Assembly: GCA_002067405.1 (NCBI GenBank)
Contig: MVRP01000132.1
Location: 1 to 11,329, forward strand
Length of the DNA: 11,329 nt
Reading direction: 5' to 3'
Source of the DNA: Syntrophorhabdaceae bacterium PtaU1.Bin034
GTDB lineage: Bacteria; Desulfobacterota_G; Syntrophorhabdia; Syntrophorhabdales; WCHB1-27
Shown: piece after piece, positions 1-5,933 of the stretch
Position numbering within the stretch: position 1 is the first letter of the stretch
Layout of the letters: each line of letters starts with the position of its first letter
Translations under genes and position numbers: made by a program
The notes under the pieces: generated by a model
The model's input: the letters and a program-made list of their open reading frames with translations, nothing else
Told to the model about the DNA's origin: nothing
Database searches by the model: none

Positions 1-334
1 GTCACGTCCCGCGCCGCTGCGAAAACACCAAGGACATTGCCTTCCGCGTCGCGGTAGACCGAGGCATTATAAAGGACATCGGTGAGCCGCCCGTTCCTGT
101 GCCTGATCGTAAGGGGATAGTCGGTCACGAACCCTTTCTTGAAGACCTGGAGGTATCCTTCCCTCGCTTTCTCGGGTTCGGTAAAGTAGTTGGAGAAATC
201 GGTCCCTACAAGGCCTTCACGGCTAACCCCGGTTACCTTGACGGTCGCCTCGTTCACGTCCGTGATCTTGCCGTCGGGACTTATGGTGACGAGGGGGTCA
301 AGGCTCGCTTCGATGAGGCTGCGGGCGTACTGGG
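1..334. repeat. Perfect 334-bp direct repeat, copy B (encodes PAS3), truncated by the window edge
   Basis: This is identical to 757-1090. The identity still holds at base 1, so the true repeat is at least 334 bp and may extend left of the window. It encodes the third PAS domain of the sensor. Zero synonymous differences across about 110 codons means a very recent duplication, ongoing gene conversion, or an assembly error. Confidence 0.95.
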
Positions 335-1172
335 ATGCGTAGCGAAGCTTTTCCTCGGCTTCTTTCTTCTCGGTAATGTCAGTGCTCATGAGGAGGTACC
401 CTATGGCCCGACCGGATGCATCGTTACGCCGCGTTACTACAACGCTGGCCGCAAAACGGGAGCCGTCCTTGCGCACGCGCTGAAACTCTCCTTCGGCAAG
501 CCCTTTTTCGTAAGCCGTTTGCATCAACCTGTCGACAGCCCCTGTCACAATGTCTTCGGGCACATGGAGTATTGTCGAGTCCTTTCCCAGTATTTCTTCC
601 TCCGTGTAGCCATAGTTCAGCCGCGCCCCCTCATTCCAGGAAAGGATCTTTCGGTTCAGGTCCTTCCCGATAATGGAATACTTCGTAGAACTCTGAAGAA
701 TGTTGTCCAAAAAGTTTTTCGTCTCCTGGAACTCGGCCATCACACGCCTGGATTCCGTCACGTCCCGCGCCGCTGCGAAAACACCAAGGACATTGCCTTC
801 CGCGTCGCGGTAGACCGAGGCATTATAAAGGACATCGGTGAGCCGCCCGTTCCTGTGCCTGATCGTAAGGGGATAGTCGGTCACGAACCCTTTCTTGAAG
901 ACCTGGAGGTATCCTTCCCTCGCTTTCTCGGGTTCGGTAAAGTAGTTGGAGAAATCGGTCCCTACAAGGCCTTCACGGCTAACCCCGGTTACCTTGACGG
1001 TCGCCTCGTTCACGTCCGTGATCTTGCCGTCGGGACTTATGGTGACGAGGGGGTCAAGGCTCGCTTCGATGAGGCTGCGGGCGTACTGGGCTCTTTCCAG
1101 TTCTGTTGTCACGACTTCCCTCACGGATCGTGAATCAGGTTCCCGGAACTTATCGTGCTCCGGCGTCTTCAT
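1..1172 (-). CDS. Multi-PAS sensor protein, N-terminal part (C-terminus beyond the left edge)
   Basis: The minus-strand frame is open from the ATG at 1170-1172 to the window edge, giving about 390 residues of a longer protein. The start is supported by a GGGAGG ribosome site 7 bases upstream. Three PAS domains follow one another: PAS1 at about residues 30-140 (opening YARSLIEASLDPLVTISPDG and ending in AAARDVT), PAS2 at about 150-270 (ending STDITEKKEAEEKLR), and PAS3 from about 282, which is an exact copy of PAS1. PAS domains sense small ligands, redox state or oxygen, usually in the cytoplasm; no signal peptide or membrane segment is visible here. The output domain lies outside the window. 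A histidine kinase is the commonest partner of such chains, but a diguanylate cyclase or a sigma54 activator is possible. The gene stands alone, separated from the next gene by about 490 bases. The PAS assignment is secure; the output is unknown. Confidence 0.85.
   Translation of the reverse strand, partial: MKTPEHDKFREPDSRSVREVVTTELERAQYARSLIEASLDPLVTISPDGKITDVNEATVKVTGVSREGLVGTDFSNYFTEPEKAREGYLQVFKKGFVTDYPLTIRHRNGRLTDVLYNASVYRDAEGNVLGVFAAARDVTESRRVMAEFQETKNFLDNILQSSTKYSIIGKDLNRKILSWNEGARLNYGYTEEEILGKDSTILHVPEDIVTGAVDRLMQTAYEKGLAEGEFQRVRKDGSRFAASVVVTRRNDASGRAIGYLLMSTDITEKKEAEEKLRYASQYARSLIEASLDPLVTISPDGKITDVNEATVKVTGVSREGLVGTDFSNYFTEPEKAREGYLQVFKKGFVTDYPLTIRHRNGRLTDVLYNASVYRDAEGNVLGVFAAARDV
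757..1090. repeat. Perfect 334-bp direct repeat, copy A (encodes PAS1)
   Basis: This segment matches 1-334 base for base on reading both stretches; the first mismatch is at 335 (A) against 1091 (C). The offset is 756 bp, exactly 252 codons, so both copies are read in the same frame and encode the same PAS domain. The right border lies at codon Gln29 of the protein. Confidence 0.95.
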
Positions 1173-1666
1173 GGTTGCCTCCCGGCTTAAAATAGAATAA
1201 AGCCCTCTGCCAAAACCCTATGGCCCCGTTTCCCGCGCTGCCTGTCCATAATCCCCCAAATGGCCGTCCACTTCTGTTCCCGGTCCCATTTCCGAAAAAC
1301 GGTGCGTCGTCTTTAGGAGTAGCAAAGGTAAACACCAGGCAGGGACAGGGGATGAACAAAGCCGTTCAGGAAAAAGCAGGTGGTCGGTAGCGGTCTTTGG
1401 CGCGAAAAGGATAACTTCGTAAGGGTTTTTGAGTCCGGGTTCGGGTCGACCAGATCTATCTTTTGGTGTGACCGGATCGCTTGGTCATTCGCCAAACACT
1501 TATGTGCCATTCCTGATCACCTATTGAACCTTCGAGTTAAATCGGGGCGATTATACCACAGAGGAATGCACAAAGTCTAATGCCGTCGCGCCTTGGCGTA
1601 TTAGACATACTCGGATGTCCAAAGTATAGGAGACTTCCCCGTAGTTTGCTATAGGAAGGTCTCAAG
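1173..1666. other. Gene-free stretch between the PAS sensor and the GntR gene
   Basis: I see no convincing gene here. Short open frames exist on both strands (for example minus 1313-1510, 65 codons, with only a poor ribosome site), but their translations have no family character and odd composition. The left end must contain the promoter of the PAS gene; no strong -35/-10 pair stands out. The right end (1575-1663) holds a cluster of imperfect inverted repeats, listed separately. Confidence 0.6.
1575..1663. repeat. Cluster of three imperfect inverted repeats downstream of the GntR gene
   Basis: Three short dyads follow one another. GTCTAATGCC at 1575 faces GGCGTATTAGAC ending at 1606. GACAT at 1604 faces ATGTC ending at 1619. 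GAGACTTCC at 1630 faces GGAAGGTCTC ending at 1663, with one bulged base. The last one begins 4 bases past the stop of the minus-strand GntR gene and could act as its transcript end, but it has a 15-base loop and no T-run, so it is not a canonical intrinsic terminator. It could also be an operator or a small repeat element. Confidence 0.4.
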
Positions 1667-2419
1667 TTAGAACAAGCTCCGAAATTTTTTGGAATCTATG
1701 AGTCTGTTTTGGCTGACGTACTGCTGAATCAACCGGGACTCAACATTCTTCATGTGTTCACTGTTCGCAGCTTTGGCACGTTCGGGTTGACCGGTCTCGA
1801 GAAAGCTCAAAATTTCGCGGTGGGCCCTCAGTACATCAAGCGTAATTGCGTTGTCAGGTTTTATCTTGAACAGTATGTACGAAAGTAACTCAAGAATGGC
1901 GGAAAGCGCGTCGATAAGGATAGCATTCTTCGTGATGCGCACGAGCGAAGCATGGAAGTTGTAATTCTCATTAATGACATCTTTTTCCTTTTTTTCCGCG
2001 TATAACTGCTCTGCTTTATCAATCGATTTCCTAAGCTTGTCGATGTCCTTCTTCGTTATTTTCTCCCCGACAATATCAATCACCATGGATTCCAGCCAGA
2101 AACGTGCCTCGGTAACCTGAGTAAGGGTAATTTTGCCCAATCTCAAATTATCGGAAAAGTAATCAATTAATCTTTGGTTACTACCCGCGTCCTGGACGAA
2201 ACAACCCCCTTGCTTCCCCTTCTTGATAATCACAAGTCCTGACAACTCCAGAATTCGCAGAGCTTCTCGCACTGCTGTCCTGCTCACCCCGAATATGCCG
2301 GCCAGCTCATTTTCGGAAGGCAGCTTATCACCAGTTTTGAGCGTACCAGAAAGCATAGCGTCTTTTATTTGGTCGACAATTCTTTCAAACAATCGTCTAT
2401 CCTTCACCTTATCGAACAT
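1667..2419 (-). CDS. GntR-family transcriptional regulator, FadR (FCD) subfamily
   Basis: This is a 250-residue protein, the usual length for the FadR-type subfamily. Residues 8-77 form the winged helix-turn-helix: the LPSENELA helix (33-40), the recognition helix around VSRTAVREALRILE (45-58), and the wing at 62-76. Residues 100-230 form the all-helical FCD ligand-binding domain, with His156, His200 and His222 at the positions that commonly hold a metal in this domain. The residue four before His156, usually Asp, is Asn152. FCD regulators usually bind a small carboxylic acid and release DNA. The ATG at 2417-2419 has a GAGGAG site just upstream. Its own promoter carries an inverted repeat (2446-2470), which suggests autoregulation. 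It may control the mutase operon, since it is the only regulator nearby, but an IS remnant and a decayed gene separate them. The effector is unknown. Confidence 0.93.
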   Translation of the reverse strand: MFDKVKDRRLFERIVDQIKDAMLSGTLKTGDKLPSENELAGIFGVSRTAVREALRILELSGLVIIKKGKQGGCFVQDAGSNQRLIDYFSDNLRLGKITLTQVTEARFWLESMVIDIVGEKITKKDIDKLRKSIDKAEQLYAEKKEKDVINENYNFHASLVRITKNAILIDALSAILELLSYILFKIKPDNAITLDVLRAHREILSFLETGQPERAKAANSEHMKNVESRLIQQYVSQNRLIDSKKFRSLF

Positions 2420-2445
2420 TTAATCTCCTCGGTTACCGCAGGCGT

Positions 2446-2470
2446 TTGTTGTCGTATTATATCACAACAA
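2446..2470 (-). promoter_or_regulatory. Extended -10 promoter of the GntR gene under an inverted-repeat operator
   Basis: On the minus strand TGATATAAT (an extended -10, TATAAT at 2456-2461) lies about 40 bases before the GntR start codon. No good -35 is visible, which fits an extended -10 promoter. The box sits inside the perfect dyad TTGTTGT (2446-2452) and ACAACAA (2464-2470) with an 11-base spacer. A dimeric GntR regulator bound there would block polymerase. Autoregulation is inferred from position only. Confidence 0.5.
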
Positions 2471-2504
2471 TAATGGCATTCTGCACGGTTTAACAAAAGG
2501 CGAA

Positions 2505-2795
2505 TTGACTCATAAAAATGTAACCTAAGTTAAATCCGAAAGGGATCGTTGACTCATAATTAGTGTTACCCATTACGCTGGCCGAAAAGGAGGCCTACTA
2601 TGAGCCCACAATCAAAACAGAAACCTGAGGTCTCACTATACCTCTGGGTTCATCAAAGACGCGCTCAGGAAACAGTTTGAAGGGATCAATCCATTCATTC
2701 TGAGACGGGCAATAGAAACAAAACTGAAGAAAATCTTTCACCTTTGCTATAATAGCTCCGCTGAGCCTCTTCGGTAAGATTTAATTATAACTCAA
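2505..2795 (+). mobile_element. Internally deleted insertion-sequence remnant with terminal inverted repeats
   Basis: The left end carries two related repeats that open with TTGACTCATA (2505-2514 and 2549-2558), 44 bases apart. The second continues ATTAGTGTTACC to 2570. The right end, read on the minus strand from 2795, is TTGAGTTATAATTA followed by TTACC, so it matches the left repeat at 12 of the first 14 bases and again at TTACC. Inside, an AAGGAGG ribosome site and ATG (2600) start a short frame that stops after 26 codons. A different frame then ends at a TAA (2775-2777) lying within the right terminal repeat, as in compact insertion sequences. The arrangement fits an element that lost most of its transposase, leaving both ends. 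Paired subterminal repeats are known in IS21-type elements, but I cannot assign the family. No target duplication was recognised. Confidence 0.5.
2646..2777 (+). pseudogene. C-terminal remnant of a transposase/integrase-type gene
   Basis: The frame GGG(2646) to TAA(2777) encodes a 43-residue tail containing KDALRKQFEGINPF and KLKKIFHLCYNSS. It is basic and helical, resembling the C-terminal end of DDE integrase-type transposases, where a segment like LRxxYxxLNPxxLKRxI precedes the stop. That resemblance is from memory. No N-terminal catalytic domain is present. The stop codon falls inside the right terminal repeat of the element at 2505-2795, which supports the reading. Confidence 0.4.
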
Positions 2796-2884
2796 CGGTA
2801 CGGCTTGATGTCACTGTTTACGCTTCTACCGCCTAACGAACGGAGAAAATCAATCTCGCGCCTCGCAGAAGCCTTACCCTCTGT

Positions 2885-3284
2885 TCAGTATTCAATTCCT
2901 TTTCGGTCAATGATCCCGTTTCGATAGGGGTGTTTCACCTCCACCATCTCGGTTACAAGATCGGCAAGTTGTACAATCAAGGGATGAGCATCCCTCCCGG
3001 TCAAAATTACATGGATTTTCTCGGGTCGTTCTTTGAGAGCGGCTACCACTTCATCCACAGGGATAAGGCCGTAAGCGATGGCGTTATTTATCTCATCGAG
3101 TATTACCATGTCGTAGCCGCCCGAAGAGAGCGACTCTTTGCTAATCTTCCAGGCTTCCATTCTCCTAAGTATATGAGAGATTTCGAGATGGTAGCGATCC
3201 CGAGCCAGAGGGGATTACACCCGGGTTTCTTAACGGCCGAATAATACACGTGCAGAAAACCCTTCTTTTTGAATTGGTTTTCAT
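2885..3284 (-). pseudogene. Decayed ATP:cob(I)alamin adenosyltransferase (CobO/BtuR/CobA family)
   Basis: The last 91 codons (2885-3160) are a clear C-terminal half of the CobO/BtuR family, with GGYDMVILDEINNAIAYGL, VILTGRDAHP, ADLVTEMVEVKHPYRNG and the terminal RKGIEY. The family adds the adenosyl group to reduced corrinoid, making coenzyme B12, and is normally 170-200 residues. The N-terminal ATP-binding part is missing. Recognisable family residues continue in frame a little upstream of 3160 until an in-frame stop. Near the original start (ATG 3282-3284, overlapping the stop of the MmgE/PrpD gene as ATGA), a frame reached by one extra A in an A-run reads KKKGFLHVYY, matching the family's usual opening, but the P-loop GDGKGKTT that should follow is gone. 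The gene therefore shows one frameshift and an internal deletion. A remote chance remains that the 91-residue piece is expressed. Confidence 0.7.
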
Positions 3285-4648
3285 ATTCTCTCTGACATCA
3301 AATCAACAAGTTCCCGTATGTCGTCCATGTCGTCCAGCCGATCAACGGTCCCTATAATTTTCTCCGCTACCGCCTGAGCAAGAGGTCTTGCGGTGAACCG
3401 CGTACAATCCCGGAATCGCTGCAGATGCTCCTCTTTTGTGAGAGGGTTGCCCGGAAAGCCAGGCGCTATTTCCATTTTCCTGGAGTATTTCTTTCCGTCC
3501 TTTGTCACAACCCTCATGTCCAACGCAGTATGTCCGCGCGACTCAAGGGCTTCATCCGGAATGACCTGAATTTTTTCCACAACGGTGAGGACAGCCGAGT
3601 CCCTTATAGCAGCTTCCTCAAAATGGAATAAGCTGGCCGCTTTCCTCACCAGCGCATTCGCGACACAATATCGGATGCTGAACTGGGCATTGACCTTAGG
3701 ATTGGCGCCGATATGAAAAGGATGGCCGACAAGCTTAAAAACATACGGCGGAACGCTAATATCGACACGCTCGATATCGCCGGCCTGAAAACTTTTTTCC
3801 CGCATCAGGTCCAGGATAACATGGGTGCTTCCCTGAGTCGCCCCGCAGCTCGGGTATTTTTTAAACACCAGGCTCCCCAGATCATATGTGGTACCCAGCC
3901 CTGAAAGCACCTTATCAGCAGATACACGATCCCTCCCGAAAAGATGGAAGTAGCCGTACACCCCTTCAAGAAAACTCACGGGTCCGGTAATGCCGTGTTT
4001 TGCGAGGCGTGCGCACGTTACCCCTGTCTCGGCAACCCACCCTTCGATGACCCTTACCGCGAGAGCCCCATCAACGTTACTTTGAAAACTGCCTCCGCAT
4101 CTATTGAAAGCAAGGGCAAGGGCGTTCCAGGTTTCCGTCTCCGAAAGGCCGAGCATCTTCGAGGCGGCTGCAGTTGAAGCAAATACGACACATACACCCG
4201 TCGGGTCAAACCCGTCGTATTCGGATTCGCCGAGATTCAACCTGACTGCCAGATCAGTCCCTACCGCCACCGCGGTGAGGAAGTCCTTGCCGCTACCCCC
4301 TCCGGCCAGCTCAGCCGCAGCCAATGCAGCCGGTATCGCTGCCGATCCCACGTGGGCGCCGGGGATAAGGGCATCGCAGAAGTCTAGGGCTCTCGCCATC
4401 ACGCCGTTCACAAAGGCTGCTTGCTGTGCGGGGACCTTGCCCCCATGGATCAGGATCGACGCCTCCGGCTTGCCTCCAATATCCCTGGCCGCTTTCACGA
4501 CCGCTTCGCATCCTTCTTCTAAAGCCCCCGCGATTGTTGTGCCAAGGACGGCAAGGACCTGATTCTTGATTACTTCCAGAGCCGATGGCGGCACATCCTT
4601 GAAGCTCGCGTGACAAACATGCTCCGCAACGATTCGTTCAATACCCAT
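3281..4648 (-). CDS. MmgE/PrpD family protein (2-methylcitrate dehydratase / aconitate decarboxylase superfamily)
   Basis: This is a 455-residue cytoplasmic protein of normal family length (about 440-480). The N-terminal helical domain has the family signature ARALDFCDALIPGAHVGSAA (residues 85-104). Later segments GWVAETGVTCARLAKHGITG (203-222), LEGVYGYF (227-234) and FKKYPSCGATQGSTH (262-276) are also typical. Members dehydrate 2-methylcitrate, decarboxylate cis-aconitate or epimerise iminodisuccinate, all on di- or tricarboxylic acids; which reaction applies here is not readable. I chose the ATG at 4646-4648 (MGIERIVAEH), because homologues begin here; GTG at 4655-4657 with AAGGA upstream is a close alternative. 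A longer frame reaches a TTG at 4822 but would run through two hairpins and has no family residues. The gene follows the TRAP binding protein and overlaps the dead adenosyltransferase by 4 bases, so it is probably in the mutase operon. Confidence 0.88.
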   Translation of the reverse strand: MGIERIVAEHVCHASFKDVPPSALEVIKNQVLAVLGTTIAGALEEGCEAVVKAARDIGGKPEASILIHGGKVPAQQAAFVNGVMARALDFCDALIPGAHVGSAAIPAALAAAELAGGGSGKDFLTAVAVGTDLAVRLNLGESEYDGFDPTGVCVVFASTAAASKMLGLSETETWNALALAFNRCGGSFQSNVDGALAVRVIEGWVAETGVTCARLAKHGITGPVSFLEGVYGYFHLFGRDRVSADKVLSGLGTTYDLGSLVFKKYPSCGATQGSTHVILDLMREKSFQAGDIERVDISVPPYVFKLVGHPFHIGANPKVNAQFSIRYCVANALVRKAASLFHFEEAAIRDSAVLTVVEKIQVIPDEALESRGHTALDMRVVTKDGKKYSRKMEIAPGFPGNPLTKEEHLQRFRDCTRFTARPLAQAVAEKIIGTVDRLDDMDDIRELVDLMSERI

Positions 4649-4780
4649 CGTGTACACCCCATATCCTTTTAAATCGAGACAAGCGGCACCTGCAATTCTT
4701 GCCGGGTAACACCTCTTGGTTTCTTCATGCTGTGTTTTGTTTATGAAGACCTCTCTGAGGGACATAATCGTATTCGCGAG

Positions 4781-4804
4781 ATAGAGGGCCTCATGGCCCT
4801 CTAT
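4781..4804. terminator. Perfect 10-bp stem, 4-base loop hairpin in the dctP-mmgE/prpD spacer
   Basis: ATAGAGGGCC and GGCCCTCTAT form an exact inverted repeat around TCAT. It lies 133 bases before the MmgE/PrpD start, on the same transcript as the binding protein. There is no T-run after it on the minus strand, so it more likely stabilises or marks the 3' end of the upstream message, or partly terminates, than acts as a full terminator. Confidence 0.5.
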
Positions 4805-4822
4805 CAGTGCACACGTCACCAA

Positions 4823-4844
4823 CCTCCGGCAGAGGAGCCGGGGG
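4823..4844 (-). terminator. GC-rich hairpin just after the TRAP binding-protein stop
   Basis: On the minus strand CCCCCGGC and GCCGGAGG pair around TCCTCT with one mismatch, starting about 14 bases beyond the stop codon. Only two T residues follow, so termination would be weak. Such hairpins are common after periplasmic binding-protein genes, where they raise the level of the binding-protein message over the downstream gene. Their role here is inferred. Confidence 0.45.
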
Positions 4845-4858
4845 CTTACCTGAATGAG

Positions 4859-5884
4859 TTACTTCTGATTCGCCTTCAAATAATCCAGGCAGAAGCTGAG
4901 CGCTTCATCGCCCGGCAACCCTTTCGCTTTGCATTCGTTTACATATTGGTCGAGAATCGGACGGATCGGGGCTGTCCACCGTGCGCTCTCTTCCAGAGAG
5001 AGCTTGATATACTTCATGCCCCGCTTCAGGGCCAATTCCTTCCCTTCTTTATCGATATCGTTCCAGATTTTCCCCTGCTTTTCTATCCATTCCTGGTTGA
5101 TCTTCTCGATGATAGACTGGATATCCTTCGGCAGCGAGTTCCACTTCGCCTTGTTCATGACGACAAAAAATGCGCTCGAGTAGCCGATCGGATACGTCTC
5201 CGTGGTAAATGACGTTACTTCTCCCAGCTTGAAACCTTGAAGCGCTTCATCAGGGCAAAGGATGCCGTCGACAACACCCTTCGACAGCGCATCGTAGGAT
5301 TCGGTCATGGGCATTCCCACCGGGGCTCCGCCAAGCGCCTGGACCACCTTGGCGCTCAGGCCTGTCGACCTGATCTTCAGGCCTTTGAAATCTTCCAGCC
5401 TGTTGACGGGCTTTTTCGTATGGAGTATGCCGGGGCCATGAGCGTGGAGGTACATCACCTTTGTGTCGTCGTATTCCTTCGGGTTGAATTTCTTGTAAAA
5501 TTCGTTGATCAAACGCGTGGCGACAAGGCCGCTTGTATAACCGAGAGGCAGATCGATCACTTCGGTGAGCGGGAATTTTCCTCGTGTATACGCCTGGACG
5601 CTCGTCCCGATGTCGGCAATACCTTTTACCACGCTGTCATAAGTCTGAACAGCTGGCGTCAATACAGCCCCGGGAAAGTAGTTGATCTTCACCCTCCCGT
5701 TGGTTCGTTTCTCCACTTCTCTGCACCATTGCTCGGTAATAATGCTGTTTGCGTGCGGTGCCGGGAAGAAGTTTGTGTACCTGAGAGTAAACACCTTTTC
5801 TGGCACTGCATGTGAAGGTACGACAAGCACGCCCAGCACACATAGCAGAACCACTCCGACTGCCATCCCACTCCTTCTTTTCAT
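4859..5884 (-). CDS. TRAP transporter solute-binding protein, DctP family
   Basis: This is a 341-residue protein exported to the periplasm. A signal peptide is visible: MKRR, a hydrophobic core at 7-22, and likely cleavage after SHA (26). The mature part has the DctP pattern: TLRYTNFFPAPH (33-44), FPGAVLTPAVQTYDSVVKGIADIG (70-93), and the signature around FKGLKIRSTG (166-175). Arg172 is at the position that forms the salt bridge with the substrate carboxylate in this family. This argues for an organic acid ligand. The ATG at 5882-5884 has AGGGGG 5 bases upstream. No membrane subunits (DctQ, DctM) are in the window, so the permease is either elsewhere or shared. The gene follows the reactivase after 49 bases, in the same direction, which suggests that it delivers the substrate of the mutase pathway. 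Confidence 0.92.
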   Translation of the reverse strand: MKRRSGMAVGVVLLCVLGVLVVPSHAVPEKVFTLRYTNFFPAPHANSIITEQWCREVEKRTNGRVKINYFPGAVLTPAVQTYDSVVKGIADIGTSVQAYTRGKFPLTEVIDLPLGYTSGLVATRLINEFYKKFNPKEYDDTKVMYLHAHGPGILHTKKPVNRLEDFKGLKIRSTGLSAKVVQALGGAPVGMPMTESYDALSKGVVDGILCPDEALQGFKLGEVTSFTTETYPIGYSSAFFVVMNKAKWNSLPKDIQSIIEKINQEWIEKQGKIWNDIDKEGKELALKRGMKYIKLSLEESARWTAPIRPILDQYVNECKAKGLPGDEALSFCLDYLKANQK

Positions 5885-5933
5885 ACATACCCCCTTATCT
5901 GATGGCGATTCTCGCGCAACCGTATATCGCGCG

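Noticed and set aside
99..1133. Long plus-strand open frame of 344 codons opposite the PAS sensor
   Set aside because: It is the antisense shadow of the PAS gene; its length and internal repetition only reflect the 252-codon duplication. The minus-strand reading gives clear PAS domains.
1180..1225. Sigma54-like promoter (TTGGCA on the minus strand) before the PAS gene
   Set aside because: The GG element is present but the GC element at the required distance is TA, so the essential second half is missing.
4649..4822. N-terminal extension of the MmgE/PrpD protein to a TTG at 4822
   Set aside because: The extra 58 residues look nothing like the family, the TTG lies directly against GGAGG with no spacing, and the segment contains a strong hairpin.
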